DNA of 64,000 nt from Amycolatopsis sp. QT-25 (GTDB lineage Bacteria; Actinomycetota; Actinomycetes; Mycobacteriales; Pseudonocardiaceae): positions 5,642,001 to 5,706,000 of the forward strand of contig NZ_CP120210.1 in assembly GCF_029369745.1 (NCBI RefSeq), read 5' to 3'. How positions within the stretch are numbered: position 1 is the first letter of the stretch; the number at the start of each line of letters is the position of its first letter. Shown here piece after piece: positions 17,871 to 26,730 of this stretch. The position numbers and the translations under genes are program-made. The notes under the pieces were generated by a model. It saw only the letters and a program-made list of their open reading frames with translations, had not been told where the DNA came from and searched no databases.

Positions 17871-18173
17871 ATGGCTGACGTCGTCGAAATCAACTTCGCC
17901 GCGCTGCAGCACAGCTCGGCCTCGCTGGCCGCCAAGGCCAAGGCGCTCACGTCCCAGCTCGAACAGCTGCACACGAACCTGCAGCCGATCACCCAGACCT
18001 GGTACGCCTCCGGCAGCTCCGCCGGTGAGGCGGCCCGCGCGTCCGAAACCCGCCTGCGCCAGGCCACCGCGGACATCGTGGCGATCATCGCGCAGTTCGG
18101 TGGCAAGGTCGGCGACGCCCACGATCTCCAGCACAGCCTGGAGAACCGCAACCAGGGCCTGTTCGCCGGCTGA
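17871..18173 (+). CDS. WXG100-family ESX substrate (EsxA/ESAT-6 position)
   Basis: 100 aa, the typical WXG100 length, ATG at 17871 with GAGAGGACC upstream. Two amphipathic helices flank a turn reading TWYASGSSAG, where the Trp is kept but the Gly of W-x-G is replaced by Ala. It is the second member of a bicistronic pair, as in esxBA operons, and presumably heterodimerises with the preceding product. A strong hairpin follows 11 bp after the stop. Confidence 0.87.
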   Translation: MADVVEINFAALQHSSASLAAKAKALTSQLEQLHTNLQPITQTWYASGSSAGEAARASETRLRQATADIVAIIAQFGGKVGDAHDLQHSLENRNQGLFAG

Positions 18174-18184
18174 TCCCCATCCGT

Positions 18185-18226
18185 CGGCCGGCCGGTGCTT
18201 TCACCCCCCTCGGCACCGGCCGGCCG
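18185..18226. terminator. Hairpin after the WXG100 pair (terminator or attenuator)
   Basis: 14-bp perfect stem (arms 18185-18198 and 18213-18226, CGGCCGGCCGGTGC) with a 14-nt loop, 11 bp after the second WXG100 stop and 58 bp before the next start. It may terminate most transcripts so that the esx pair is expressed more than the downstream genes. Confidence 0.65.
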
Positions 18227-18283
18227 GCTTCGCGCGTTGTCGTCCCCTTGTCGGCGTGGCCGTTCACGAGAGAGCCGGGATCA

Positions 18284-18688
18284 ATGCAAGACCACTCGTA
18301 CTACGTCCATCTGGAATCACTGAAGGACTTCGTGCGGGAACTGGAGACCCAGATCCACGCGATGTCCAAGCCGAACGACTTCCTGCTGACCCTGAGCGAA
18401 CAGCCGCTGCTGTTCGGCGAGTTCGGGGAGGCGGGTTCACTCACCAAGGCGCACCAGGCGGCCGTCGCCGAGATGCAGGGGCTGCTGGACCAGGTCAAGG
18501 GCGCGATCACCTTCGCGCAGGACGTCACCACGACCGTAGCCGACGGTTACGCGGCGGCCGACGATTCGGTGGCGGGCGACATGAACCACTCGAGTCAGCA
18601 GACCGGGTTGCTCGATCCGTTGCTCAACGCCCTCGGGGGCGTGCTGGGCGGTAACAGCGGCTCGCACGGCGGGGGGAACAAGGGATGA
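18284..18688 (+). CDS. Small helical ESX-associated protein
   Basis: 134 aa from ATG 18284 (GAGAG about 9 bp upstream). The first ~95 residues are predicted helical with no W-x-G; the tail is Gly, Ser and Asn rich. Size and position between the WXG100 pair and a PPE-like gene suggest a secreted partner or chaperone. Its last codons overlap the start of the PPE-like gene by 4 bp (ATGA), so the two are co-translated, as PE/PPE-type pairs often are. No family recognised. Confidence 0.7.
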   Translation: MQDHSYYVHLESLKDFVRELETQIHAMSKPNDFLLTLSEQPLLFGEFGEAGSLTKAHQAAVAEMQGLLDQVKGAITFAQDVTTTVADGYAAADDSVAGDMNHSSQQTGLLDPLLNALGGVLGGNSGSHGGGNKG

Positions 18689-20004
18689 CCGAGACCGCGC
18701 ACACGAACTTCGCCGCGTACTCCCACCAGCAGCTCTACGCGATGCTGCAGGCGGGCGACCCCACCACGGCGCGTCACGCGGCCCACAAATGGCAGTCCAC
18801 CGGTTCCGGCCTGTTCGAACAGGCCGAGAACCTGACCGGTGAGCTGAAGGAGTTCTCCGGAAGCTGGACCGGCGGCGCCGCCGACAAGTACCACACGATG
18901 ATCACCGACCTGGTCGGTGGCATCCGCAAGGTCGCCCAGACCGCGCACGCGATGAACGACCTCCTCGAAGACGCGGCGGACGCGCTGGTGAAGGCCAAGA
19001 AGGAGATGCCGCCGCCGGTCGCGGTACCCGACGTCGCCCCCGCCGACCTCGCACTGGCCGTCAATCCGCCGCTGCTGCCGCCGGATTCGTCGCAGGCGAC
19101 GATCGTCAACGCGGCGCAGCAGCGGCAGCAAGCCATCGCGAACGTCGAAGCGCAGCAGCAGGCCGCGAGCGCGGCCAACGCGGCACACAGCAAGGCGATC
19201 GTGGTGATGACCCAGCTCGCGGGTGAGTACTCGACGGCGGAGGAGTCCATTCCGGCCTCCCCGAACGCCGTCACCCCGCCGCCGGTCGCCGGTGGCGGCA
19301 CCGCCCCGGGTGGCTCGGTCGGCAACGGCATCGGCGGAACGCCCGGTGTGGGTGTCGCACCGGGCGACGACACGCATCCGCTGCCTTCGGACGGCTCCAC
19401 GCCGCCCACCAGCGGGCAGCCGGGTCAGGTCCCCAAATCGAATCCGCTGTTCGGCGACATGTTCACCGCCGGTCTCGCCGCGGCCTCGGCCGCCGCGTTC
19501 GGCCGGTTCGGCTCGATCATGCCGCGGGTGCCGGGCTGGGCCAGCGGCAAGAACCCCAAGGACGACAAGAAGGACGGCGCGGTCGTCGGCGGTGGCGCCG
19601 GCGGGGCGGGCGCCACCGCGGGCGGGGCCGGTGGCGGCATCCCGATCGGCGGTGGCGGCGCGCCTTCGCTGGACGGCGGCTCGATCGGCGGCGCGATCGG
19701 CGCCGGAGGTGGCGGGTTCTCCGGTCCCGGCGAGGCGCCGGCCGCGTTCTCCGGTCTGGCCGGCGACGGCGGCTCGGGCAGCGCGCTGAGCGGGCTCGCG
19801 GGCGGGGCCGCCGGTGCGGCCGGCGCGGTGGCGGCCAAGGGCGCGATGCCGATGATGCCCATGATGCCGATGGGCATGGGCGCGGGCGGCGACATGGGTT
19901 CCGGACGGCGCATCCCGCCGTGGCTCGTGGAGACCGAGAACGTCTGGGGTCAGTCGTCCCCGGTCGCTCCCGCCGTGCTCGGCGAAGAACCCGAACAGTA
20001 CTGA
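18685..20004 (+). CDS. PPE-like ESX substrate with Gly-rich C-terminus
   Basis: 439 aa. Residues about 1-175 are helical and contain SWTGGAADKYHTMI (about residues 69-82), the W-x-G turn of PPE/WXG-type proteins. From about residue 195 the chain is low-complexity Gly, Ala and Pro with Met-rich MPMMPMMPMGM near 395. The end (WGQSSPVAPAVLGEEPEQY) is a short acidic tail. Family members pair with a small helical partner and are exported by ESX systems; the 134-aa gene just upstream and overlapping is the obvious partner candidate. Confidence 0.8.
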   Translation: MTETAHTNFAAYSHQQLYAMLQAGDPTTARHAAHKWQSTGSGLFEQAENLTGELKEFSGSWTGGAADKYHTMITDLVGGIRKVAQTAHAMNDLLEDAADALVKAKKEMPPPVAVPDVAPADLALAVNPPLLPPDSSQATIVNAAQQRQQAIANVEAQQQAASAANAAHSKAIVVMTQLAGEYSTAEESIPASPNAVTPPPVAGGGTAPGGSVGNGIGGTPGVGVAPGDDTHPLPSDGSTPPTSGQPGQVPKSNPLFGDMFTAGLAAASAAAFGRFGSIMPRVPGWASGKNPKDDKKDGAVVGGGAGGAGATAGGAGGGIPIGGGGAPSLDGGSIGGAIGAGGGGFSGPGEAPAAFSGLAGDGGSGSALSGLAGGAAGAAGAVAAKGAMPMMPMMPMGMGAGGDMGSGRRIPPWLVETENVWGQSSPVAPAVLGEEPEQY

Positions 20005-20031
20005 TCTTTTCCGACCAGGAGAGGCGGCTCG

Positions 20032-21381
20032 GTGATGGCATCCAGTGCGGGCGGTTACCGAGTCGCCCCCGCCAGGCTCGAAGCGGCGGCGGCGGAGCTC
20101 GAACAACGCGCCGGCGTCCTCAAGACCGCGCAGACCGCGCTGGCGGGCGAGAACGTCCCCGCCGCCGCGTTCGGCCACGTTTCTTCGTCCGGTGCGGCAT
20201 CGGCGACGTACACCAAGACGATCAAGGACGTCGCGGGCAAACTCGACGGCCAGCTCACCAAGGCGACGGTGCTCCATCGAGGACTCACGTCCGCGGCCGG
20301 CGGCTACCGGCGCGCAGACGTCCAGGTCGCCGCTTCGTACCGGGCGCTGATGCCGGAGAACCCGTTGCCCAAGGCCGGGAACCCGGCGGGCGTCGGCGGC
20401 GCCGCCGACACCGGCTCCTGGGCCACCGCCATCGCCGAGAACCGCACCAAGGTCACCGACGCGCTGACCTCCGAACGCGAGCGGCTCGCGAACCTTTTGA
20501 CACACGGCGGAAAAGCCGACGACATCGCGAACGCGCGCACCAGGATCGCGCTGTACGAGGACATCCTCGCCGGCGACCGGCAGATTCTGCGGTTCGATCC
20601 GCGCGAGCTCGGGCGGATCGCCGAACTGGTCGGCCGGATCGAACCGGGCACCCGCAACGTCGGGTTGTTCGTCCCCGGCGTCAACACCTCGTTCGGCAAC
20701 TTCCAGAGCTACGCCGACCTCGGCAAGAGCCTGGTCGCCGCGGACGCCACCGGACGGACCGCGATGGTGGTCTGGGCCGACGGGGTCTTTCCGCAGAACG
20801 TCGTCACCGAAGGGCCTGCCGCGCATTACGCGCAGACGATGGCGCCCGAGCTCAAACGTTTCGGCGACGAACTGCGTGGCCAGATCGACAGCCACGCCGG
20901 CCCCGGTGTCGTGGTCACCGCCGTCGGGCACAGCTACGGCGGCGCGACCGTGGGGCTGGCGGAACAGCTCGGGCTCAGGGCCGATCAGGTGCTGCACGTC
21001 GAATCCGCGGGGATGGGCCACGGGATCTGGGGCCCGGACGACCTCCCGGCCAGCCAGGCCGGTGTGCAGCGATACTCCATGACGGCCCCTTTCGACCCGA
21101 TCGTGGTCGCGCAGGGCAACGCGGGTCTCTTCGAATGGCTCGGCACCGGGCACGGAGCGGACCCCGACCGCTTCCCCGGCGTCGTCGAACTGGAAACCGG
21201 CCGCGACGCGAACGGCGAGCTGCAGTGGGGCTTCGATTCCCACAGCGGTGTCCTCAAGCCGGGTTCCGATTCCTGGAACAACATCTACGGTGTGCTCACC
21301 GGCGGCGCCGTCACGCACGAGGGCTTCACCGGCGGTTCGCTGCGCGAGATGGCCATCGAAGGCGTCGGACGAGGGTTGTGA
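20032..21381 (+). CDS. Alpha/beta hydrolase (DUF1023 type) with helical N-terminal domain
   Basis: 449 aa. GTG 20032 is directly followed by an in-frame ATG at 20035; CAGGAGAGG precedes. Residues about 1-130 are helical, like an ESX recognition domain; the C-terminal ~270 residues are an alpha/beta hydrolase with the nucleophile elbow VGHSYGGAT (Ser at about 304) and an early strand-loop NVGLFVPGVNTSFGNF. DUF1023 hydrolases are common next to WXG genes in actinobacteria and are candidate secreted lipases or esterases; the substrate is not known. It lies 27 bp downstream of the PPE-like gene, so it is in the same operon. Confidence 0.85.
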   Translation: MMASSAGGYRVAPARLEAAAAELEQRAGVLKTAQTALAGENVPAAAFGHVSSSGAASATYTKTIKDVAGKLDGQLTKATVLHRGLTSAAGGYRRADVQVAASYRALMPENPLPKAGNPAGVGGAADTGSWATAIAENRTKVTDALTSERERLANLLTHGGKADDIANARTRIALYEDILAGDRQILRFDPRELGRIAELVGRIEPGTRNVGLFVPGVNTSFGNFQSYADLGKSLVAADATGRTAMVVWADGVFPQNVVTEGPAAHYAQTMAPELKRFGDELRGQIDSHAGPGVVVTAVGHSYGGATVGLAEQLGLRADQVLHVESAGMGHGIWGPDDLPASQAGVQRYSMTAPFDPIVVAQGNAGLFEWLGTGHGADPDRFPGVVELETGRDANGELQWGFDSHSGVLKPGSDSWNNIYGVLTGGAVTHEGFTGGSLREMAIEGVGRGL

Positions 21382-21481
21382 CGGACAGGTGGCGGAGCGG
21401 AGGAGCGCAGCGAGAATCGGCCGACCGCGTGCCACCCGCGATCGTGATCGCGGGTGCGCCCCAAGAGACTGAGGGTTGATC

Positions 21482-21859
21482 ATGATCACCACGAACACCG
21501 CGCTCGACCCGCTGGCCGAAGACCTGACAGCGGTCATCGACGGCGTCGCGGGCACCTTCGGCACCGCCGCCGAGCGCACCGTGGAAGGCGAACTGGACTG
21601 CGACCCGACTCAGCCGGGCAGGTCACTGTGCTGGCAGTACGGCCTTCGCGTGGACGACGCGTCCGACGCGGTCCGCACCCTCGTCGACGTCGTCCTTCCC
21701 CTGCTGGAAAACCAGGGCTGGCGGACCCGCGACCGCAGTAACCCGCGTGAGCTGATCGCGCAGTTCAGCCGGGACGGCGCCGACTTCAACGTGCACGTCT
21801 CCCGCGTCGGCGACGGCGTGACCATCGTGGGCTCGACGGCCTGCGTACCCGTCCCCTAG
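21482..21859 (+). CDS. Conserved hypothetical protein, end of ESX substrate operon
   Basis: 125 aa. ATG 21482 is preferred because GAGGG lies 6 bp upstream; a TTG at 21476 overlaps that site. There is no signal peptide. It is a single small alpha/beta domain (AEDLTAVIDGVAGTFG, then LLENQGWRTRDRS and strands to VTIVGSTACVPV). It resembles no family I can name; small proteins of this kind often follow DUF1023 hydrolases and could be an immunity or chaperone partner, which is a guess from position. Confidence 0.65.
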   Translation: MITTNTALDPLAEDLTAVIDGVAGTFGTAAERTVEGELDCDPTQPGRSLCWQYGLRVDDASDAVRTLVDVVLPLLENQGWRTRDRSNPRELIAQFSRDGADFNVHVSRVGDGVTIVGSTACVPVP

Positions 21860-21888
21860 GACACTTGCCCCCAGGGGGTCGCGAAAGA

Positions 21889-21938
21889 CCTCGTGAGCGG
21901 CGGCGGTGTCCCCCAGTACACCGCTGCCGCTCACGAGG
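21889..21938. terminator. Bidirectional hairpin between ESX operon and mycosin
   Basis: 21-bp arms (21889-21909 and 21918-21938) with one mismatch and an 8-nt loop. It begins 30 bp after the small conserved gene and covers the last codons and stop of the convergent mycosin gene (21931). Confidence 0.65.
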
Positions 21939-23100
21939 CACGGAACCGTGAAGGCTTCCAGCCTCGGCGTTTCCCCCGCCGGATCGCGGCCACCACCACG
22001 CCCGCCGCGATGGCGGCGGCCACCCCGGCGATGGCGAGCACGCCGGACACCTTGTCCGCGTTGGCCCGGGCGGGCGCGGCGGCGGGGACGACGAAGGTGT
22101 CCGGAGCGACGCTCGGCGGTCCTCCCGGCCCGGGTGTGCCGGCGGGAATCGAGGCGGAAACGGCGGCGTAGGCGTCGATCGCGCCCCAGCCCCGCCGGGG
22201 ATCGTGACCGCCGCCCGGGCCGCGGTGCGCGGTCAGCGTCAGCCGGGCGACGACCTGTTCCGGTGACAGTGCCGGGTGATAGGCGCGCACGAGCGCGGCG
22301 ACGCCGGCCACGTGCGCGGCGGCCAGGCTCGGGTCGCTCACCGGCCACCGGTGCGCCACCGTCCCGCCCGCGCCGGCGGAAGTGCTGACCAGTTCGGCGC
22401 CGGGCGCGGAAATTCCCACGTAGGAACCGGATTCCGACTGCACCGCCGCACCGGTCCGGTTCGTCGATCCCACCGCGAGCACCCCGGGTGTCGCGGTCGG
22501 GTAGGACGTCTGGGCCTGTTGTGTCCCCGCGGCGGGAGAAATGACCAGGGCGCCTTTCTCCCTGGCGCGCGAGACGGCACCGGTCAGCGCCGGACTGTCG
22601 GCGGCGGCCGGGACGGCGATCAGGACGATCCCGGCGCCGCGGTTCAGCGCGGTCTCGATGGCGGACGCGAGTTGCCCGGGATCGCCGCCGCCGTTCACCT
22701 GCGTGTAGCGGATCGGGAGGATCTTGGCACCGGGCGCGATCCCGGTGAACGTCGTGGACGGATCCGGTTGCGCGCCGACGATCCCGGCCGCGATGGTGCC
22801 CCGGCCGTCGCAGTCGTCGGCCGTGGTGCCCTGGCCGCCGACGAGCTGACCCGGTGCGAACTGGCCGTTGCCACCGTCGACGCCGGTGCCGATCACCGCG
22901 ACCAGCTGGCCGGCGCCGCGTGACAGCGGCCAGATCCGCACCGGATCGATCAGCCGCTGTCCCCACGAAACGGCGGCCGTGTAGGTGCCGGTCGGGTTCG
23001 CGCACTGTTCGGCGACCGCCGTCGCCGGGACTCCGATGCCGAGCGACGCCATGAAGGCGACGCATCCCGCGACGGCAGTTTTACCGGCAAAGCGCACCAT
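21931..23100 (-). CDS. mycP: Mycosin-like subtilase (MycP), catalytically degenerate
   Basis: 389 aa with an N-terminal signal peptide (about 1-30), an S8 subtilase domain and a C-terminal membrane helix (about 350-372) with a basic tail: the mycosin layout. The active-site motifs are altered. The DTG motif reads VIGTGVDG (Gly71 for Asp); DGHGT reads CDGRGT (Arg100 for His); the oxyanion-hole region reads AAGTQ rather than AAGN. The serine motif is DPSLAAAHVAG, keeping Ser258. I checked Gly71, Arg100 and Ser258 at nucleotide level. Mycosins stabilise the ESX membrane complex independently of proteolysis in mycobacteria, so a structural role is plausible. Confidence 0.88.
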   Translation of the reverse strand: MVRFAGKTAVAGCVAFMASLGIGVPATAVAEQCANPTGTYTAAVSWGQRLIDPVRIWPLSRGAGQLVAVIGTGVDGGNGQFAPGQLVGGQGTTADDCDGRGTIAAGIVGAQPDPSTTFTGIAPGAKILPIRYTQVNGGGDPGQLASAIETALNRGAGIVLIAVPAAADSPALTGAVSRAREKGALVISPAAGTQQAQTSYPTATPGVLAVGSTNRTGAAVQSESGSYVGISAPGAELVSTSAGAGGTVAHRWPVSDPSLAAAHVAGVAALVRAYHPALSPEQVVARLTLTAHRGPGGGHDPRRGWGAIDAYAAVSASIPAGTPGPGGPPSVAPDTFVVPAAAPARANADKVSGVLAIAGVAAAIAAGVVVAAIRRGKRRGWKPSRFRAS

Positions 23101-23146
23101 TCCTCCAGAATTCCCTTGTCACACAAGGGAATTCTAGTGCTCCCGG

Positions 23147-24037
23147 TCAGCGCAGGTCCATCCCGAGGTCGAGCGCGGGTGAGGAGTGGGTGAGCGCGCC
23201 GACGGCGAGGAAATCCACACCGGACTCCGCGTACGCCCGCGCCACGTCCAGCCGCAGGCCGCCCGAGGATTCCAGGCGGGTCTTCGGTGAAACCTCGTCG
23301 CGCCTGTCGACGGCTTTCGCGCATTCGTCGGGCGTGAAGTTGTCCAGCAGCACCTCGTCGGCACCCGCGGCGAGCGCCTCCTCCAACTGGCCCAGATCGT
23401 CGACCTCGACCTCGCAGTGCAGTCCGGGCGCGTGCTCGCGGGCCGCGGCGAGCGCCGCCGTCACCGAACCGGCGGCGACCACGTGGTTGTCCTTGATCAG
23501 GACGGCGTCACCGAGACCGAGCCGGTGGTTCACCCCGCCGCCCGCGCGGACCGCGTACTTCTCCAGCAACCGCAGTCCCGGCAGGGTCTTGCGCGAATCC
23601 CTGACCCGGCAAGCGGTTCCCTCCAGGGCGCGCACCCAGGCGGCGGTCGCGGTGGCGATACCGGACAGGTGGCACAGCAGGTTCAGCGCGGTGCGTTCGG
23701 CGGTGAGCAGGCCTCGCACCGGACCGCGGAGGACCAGCGCGGGTTCGCCGGCGGTCAGCCGGTCACCGTCGTCGCGGGCGGCCAGGATCTCCAGCTCCGC
23801 ACCGAGCACGACGTCGAACACCGCCAGCGCCACCGGGATCCCGGCGACCACCCCGGCCGTCCTCGGCGTGAGCTCGGCCAGCGCGGTCGCGGACTCGGGC
23901 ACGGTCGCGTTCGTCGTCGCGTCGGGCCCGTACCGCAGATCCTCGGCCAAGGCCGTCGTGACGACACGGTGCACATCGGGGACGTCGAGACCGTGATCGG
24001 CCAGCGCCTTGGTGACCCACGGGGAGAATTCGCTCAT
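23147..24037 (-). CDS. nadC: Nicotinate-nucleotide pyrophosphorylase (quinolinate phosphoribosyltransferase)
   Basis: 296 aa. It converts quinolinate and PRPP to nicotinate mononucleotide, CO2 and PPi, the third step of de novo NAD synthesis. Conserved features include RDSRKTLPGLR (about residues 145-155), KYAVRAGGGVNHR, IKDNH and the C-terminal ESSGGL followed by VGALTHS. The ATG at 24037 overlaps the nadB stop by 4 bp. It is the last gene of nadABC. Confidence 0.97.
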   Translation of the reverse strand: MSEFSPWVTKALADHGLDVPDVHRVVTTALAEDLRYGPDATTNATVPESATALAELTPRTAGVVAGIPVALAVFDVVLGAELEILAARDDGDRLTAGEPALVLRGPVRGLLTAERTALNLLCHLSGIATATAAWVRALEGTACRVRDSRKTLPGLRLLEKYAVRAGGGVNHRLGLGDAVLIKDNHVVAAGSVTAALAAAREHAPGLHCEVEVDDLGQLEEALAAGADEVLLDNFTPDECAKAVDRRDEVSPKTRLESSGGLRLDVARAYAESGVDFLAVGALTHSSPALDLGMDLR

Positions 24038-25689
24038 GCCACACCCTCCAAAGCGATCGGATCGGCCAGCACCGGCTGCCCCGACGGGCTGAGCCGGATG
24101 AGCTGGCCGCGTTGCCAGACGTCGTCGTCGCGTTCGGGGAAATCGGTCCGCACGTGGCAGCCGCGGGACTCCGTCCGGCGCGCGGCCGCCGCGACCAGTG
24201 CCTCCGCCACCAAGGTGAGCGCCGCGTCCTCCACGATCCGGGGCGTCCACAAAGGACTTTCCAGTACCGAGAGATCCAGCACCGAACCGATGACCGAAAG
24301 ACCTTCGGCGTCCCGGCCGATCGCGGCGTAGCGGCTCATCGCGCGCTGCAGCGCGTCGCGGTCGGCCACCGGGACCTCCGCCGGAGAGGTGAGCACACCT
24401 CGGCGCGGGTCGGCCAGCAGACCGGCGGCGAGGTCGACGGCGACCGCCTCCGCCACCCGCCGGCCGACGACGAGTCCTTCGAGCAGACTGTTGGAGGCCA
24501 GCCGGTTCGCGCCGTGCAGGCCGGTCCTCGCGACCTCGCCCGCCGCGTAGAGACCGCGAACCCCGGAACGTCCGTCCACGGTGGTCACCACGCCACCGCA
24601 GGCGAAATGCGCCGCCGGCGTGACCGGGATCGGGTCCTTCGCCGGCTCCAGCCCGATCGCCGCGCACGCCGCGTGCACGGTCGGGAATCGCTTGGCGAAC
24701 CCGGAGATCCCTGTCGCGTCGAGGAAGACGTGGTCGTCGACACCGCCGGGCGCCTGCGTCATCCGGCGGGTGATCGCCGCCGACACGACGTCCCGGGGCG
24801 CGAGATCACCGAGCGGATGCACCCCCCGCATGACCGAAGCGCCCGTCGCGTCGTGCAGGGTCGCCCCCTCGCCGCGCACCGCCTCGGTGACCAGCGGGAG
24901 ACGGCCGCGGGCACCGGGCGTGAACAAGACCGTCGGGTGGAACTGGACGAACTCGACGTCCGCGACCTGCGCCCCCGCGCGCAGCGCGAGCGCGAGCCCG
25001 TCCCCCGTGGCGATCTCCGGATTCGACGTCGCCTGGTAGAGCTGCCCCAGCCCACCGCTGGCCAGCAGCACCGCCTGCGCCCGGACGACACCGGGCACGC
25101 CGTGGTGGTTCAGGACGGTCACGCCGACGACCTCGCCCGCGGGCGTGCGGAGCGCGTCGACGGCGATGTGGTGCTCCAGCACCGGGATCCGCCTGTCACC
25201 GGCCTTCGCCACCAGTGTCCGCTCGACCTCCGCGCCGGTCGCGTCTCCACCGGCGTGGATGACGCGGAACGCGCTGTGACCTCCTTCGCGCGTGCGCGCA
25301 AGTTCCTCACGGCCCTCGACGGCCTGGTCGAAGCGGGCACCCTCCGCCCGCAACCTGGCCACCGCGGCCGGGCCGCCGGCGATGATCGACCGGACGGCCT
25401 CCTCGTCACAGAGCCCGGCGCCCGCGGTGAGCGTGTCGGCCGCGTGCTTGCCGACCGAGTCGCCCCGCTCGTGCTCACCCTCCAGCACGACCGCGATCCC
25501 GCCCTGCGCCCACCGGGTGTTCCCGTCGGAGACCGTCGCCTTGGTGACCACCAGGACGCGCAGTCCGAGCTCCCGCGCCCGCAGGGCGGCGGTGAGCCCG
25601 GCGACCCCGCTGCCGATCACCACGAGATCGGTGACGGCCTCCCACACCGGGTGGGTTTTCGCCTGCAAGGCGGTAACCGGGTCGGTCAT
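24034..25689 (-). CDS. nadB: L-aspartate oxidase
   Basis: 551 aa flavoprotein that oxidises L-aspartate to iminoaspartate, which NadA condenses with dihydroxyacetone phosphate. The FAD-binding VIGSGVAGLTAALRA is at about residues 25-39; HxxGDATG-type and RWAQGGIAV motifs, EFVQFHPT and the C-terminal helical domain are present. The ATG overlaps the nadA stop by 4 bp. A typical succinate dehydrogenase-type fold without covalent flavin is expected. Confidence 0.97.
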   Translation of the reverse strand: MTDPVTALQAKTHPVWEAVTDLVVIGSGVAGLTAALRARELGLRVLVVTKATVSDGNTRWAQGGIAVVLEGEHERGDSVGKHAADTLTAGAGLCDEEAVRSIIAGGPAAVARLRAEGARFDQAVEGREELARTREGGHSAFRVIHAGGDATGAEVERTLVAKAGDRRIPVLEHHIAVDALRTPAGEVVGVTVLNHHGVPGVVRAQAVLLASGGLGQLYQATSNPEIATGDGLALALRAGAQVADVEFVQFHPTVLFTPGARGRLPLVTEAVRGEGATLHDATGASVMRGVHPLGDLAPRDVVSAAITRRMTQAPGGVDDHVFLDATGISGFAKRFPTVHAACAAIGLEPAKDPIPVTPAAHFACGGVVTTVDGRSGVRGLYAAGEVARTGLHGANRLASNSLLEGLVVGRRVAEAVAVDLAAGLLADPRRGVLTSPAEVPVADRDALQRAMSRYAAIGRDAEGLSVIGSVLDLSVLESPLWTPRIVEDAALTLVAEALVAAAARRTESRGCHVRTDFPERDDDVWQRGQLIRLSPSGQPVLADPIALEGVA

Positions 25690-26696
25690 TCTCCGCCGCC
25701 AGGCTGCCCGATCTCGATCATGCGCCGCACCGAAGCGCGGGCACGAGCGGCGGTTTCGACGTCGACGTGGACCTCGTCGGCACCCTCGCGCAGCGACCGC
25801 AGCAGGGCGGCGGGCGTGATCATCTTCATGTACCGGCAGGACGCCCGGTCGTTCACCGCGCGGAAATCGATCTCCGGCGCGGCCTTGCGGAGCTGGTGGA
25901 TCATCCCGATCTCGGTGGCCACGAGCACCGACTTCGCCTTGGTGTCACGGGCGGCGTGGACCATGTCGCCGGTCGAAAGGATCTTGACCCGCTCAGGGGC
26001 GACGGCGCCCTCACCCGCCAGGTACAGCGCCGACGTCGCGCAACCGCATTCCGGGTGGATGAACAGGTCGGCGTCCGGGTTCTCCGCGGCCCGTTCGGCC
26101 AGCTCCGCACCGTTGATCCCGGCGTGCACGTGGCACTCCCCAGCCCAGACGTGCATGTTCTCCCGGCCGGTCACCCGCTTGACGTGCGCGCCGAGGAACT
26201 GGTCCGGCAGGAACAGAACCTCCTGGTCAGCGGGGATGGAGGCGACCACGTCGACGGCGTTCGACGAGGTGCAGCAGATGTCGGTCTCGGCCTTGACCTC
26301 GGCCGTGGTGTTCACGTAGGACACGACGACCGCGCCGGGGTGCTCGGCCTTCCACGCCCGCAGCTGGTCGCCGGTGATCGAGTCCGCCAGCGAGCAGCCC
26401 GCCCGCGCGTCCGGGATCAGGACCGTCTTCTCGGGCGCCAGGATCTTCGCCGTCTCGGCCATGAAGTGCACGCCGCAGAAGACGATGGTGGACGCGTCAC
26501 TGCTCGCCGCGATGCGGCTGAGCGCGAGGGAATCGCCGGTGAAATCGGCGATGTCCTGGATCTCGGGGACCTGGTAGTTGTGCGCGAGCAGGACGGCGTC
26601 GCGCTGGCGAGCGAGGCTCCGCACCTCCTCCGCCCATGCGGCGTCGGCGACGACGCCACCGTACGGGGTCAGGTCGTTCTGCAGGGTGCTCGTCAT
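25686..26696 (-). CDS. nadA: Quinolinate synthase
   Basis: 336 aa from ATG 26696, which has GGAGGG about 8 bp upstream; an upstream ATG at 26726 is less likely. It condenses iminoaspartate and dihydroxyacetone phosphate to quinolinate using a [4Fe-4S] cluster. Candidate ligand cysteines are in FCGVHFMAE, CCTSSNAVD and HPECGC. It is first gene of nadABC and diverges from nrtR across an inverted-repeat operator. Confidence 0.96.
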   Translation of the reverse strand: MTSTLQNDLTPYGGVVADAAWAEEVRSLARQRDAVLLAHNYQVPEIQDIADFTGDSLALSRIAASSDASTIVFCGVHFMAETAKILAPEKTVLIPDARAGCSLADSITGDQLRAWKAEHPGAVVVSYVNTTAEVKAETDICCTSSNAVDVVASIPADQEVLFLPDQFLGAHVKRVTGRENMHVWAGECHVHAGINGAELAERAAENPDADLFIHPECGCATSALYLAGEGAVAPERVKILSTGDMVHAARDTKAKSVLVATEIGMIHQLRKAAPEIDFRAVNDRASCRYMKMITPAALLRSLREGADEVHVDVETAARARASVRRMIEIGQPGGGE

Positions 26697-26730
26697 CGTT
26701 CTGGCCCTCCGGACCGAGTTGTCCACTGTC

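Noticed and set aside
18595..21579. A 994-codon minus-strand open frame opposite the ESX substrate operon
   Set aside because: It covers well-supported plus-strand genes and shows no protein-family features; it is an antisense shadow.
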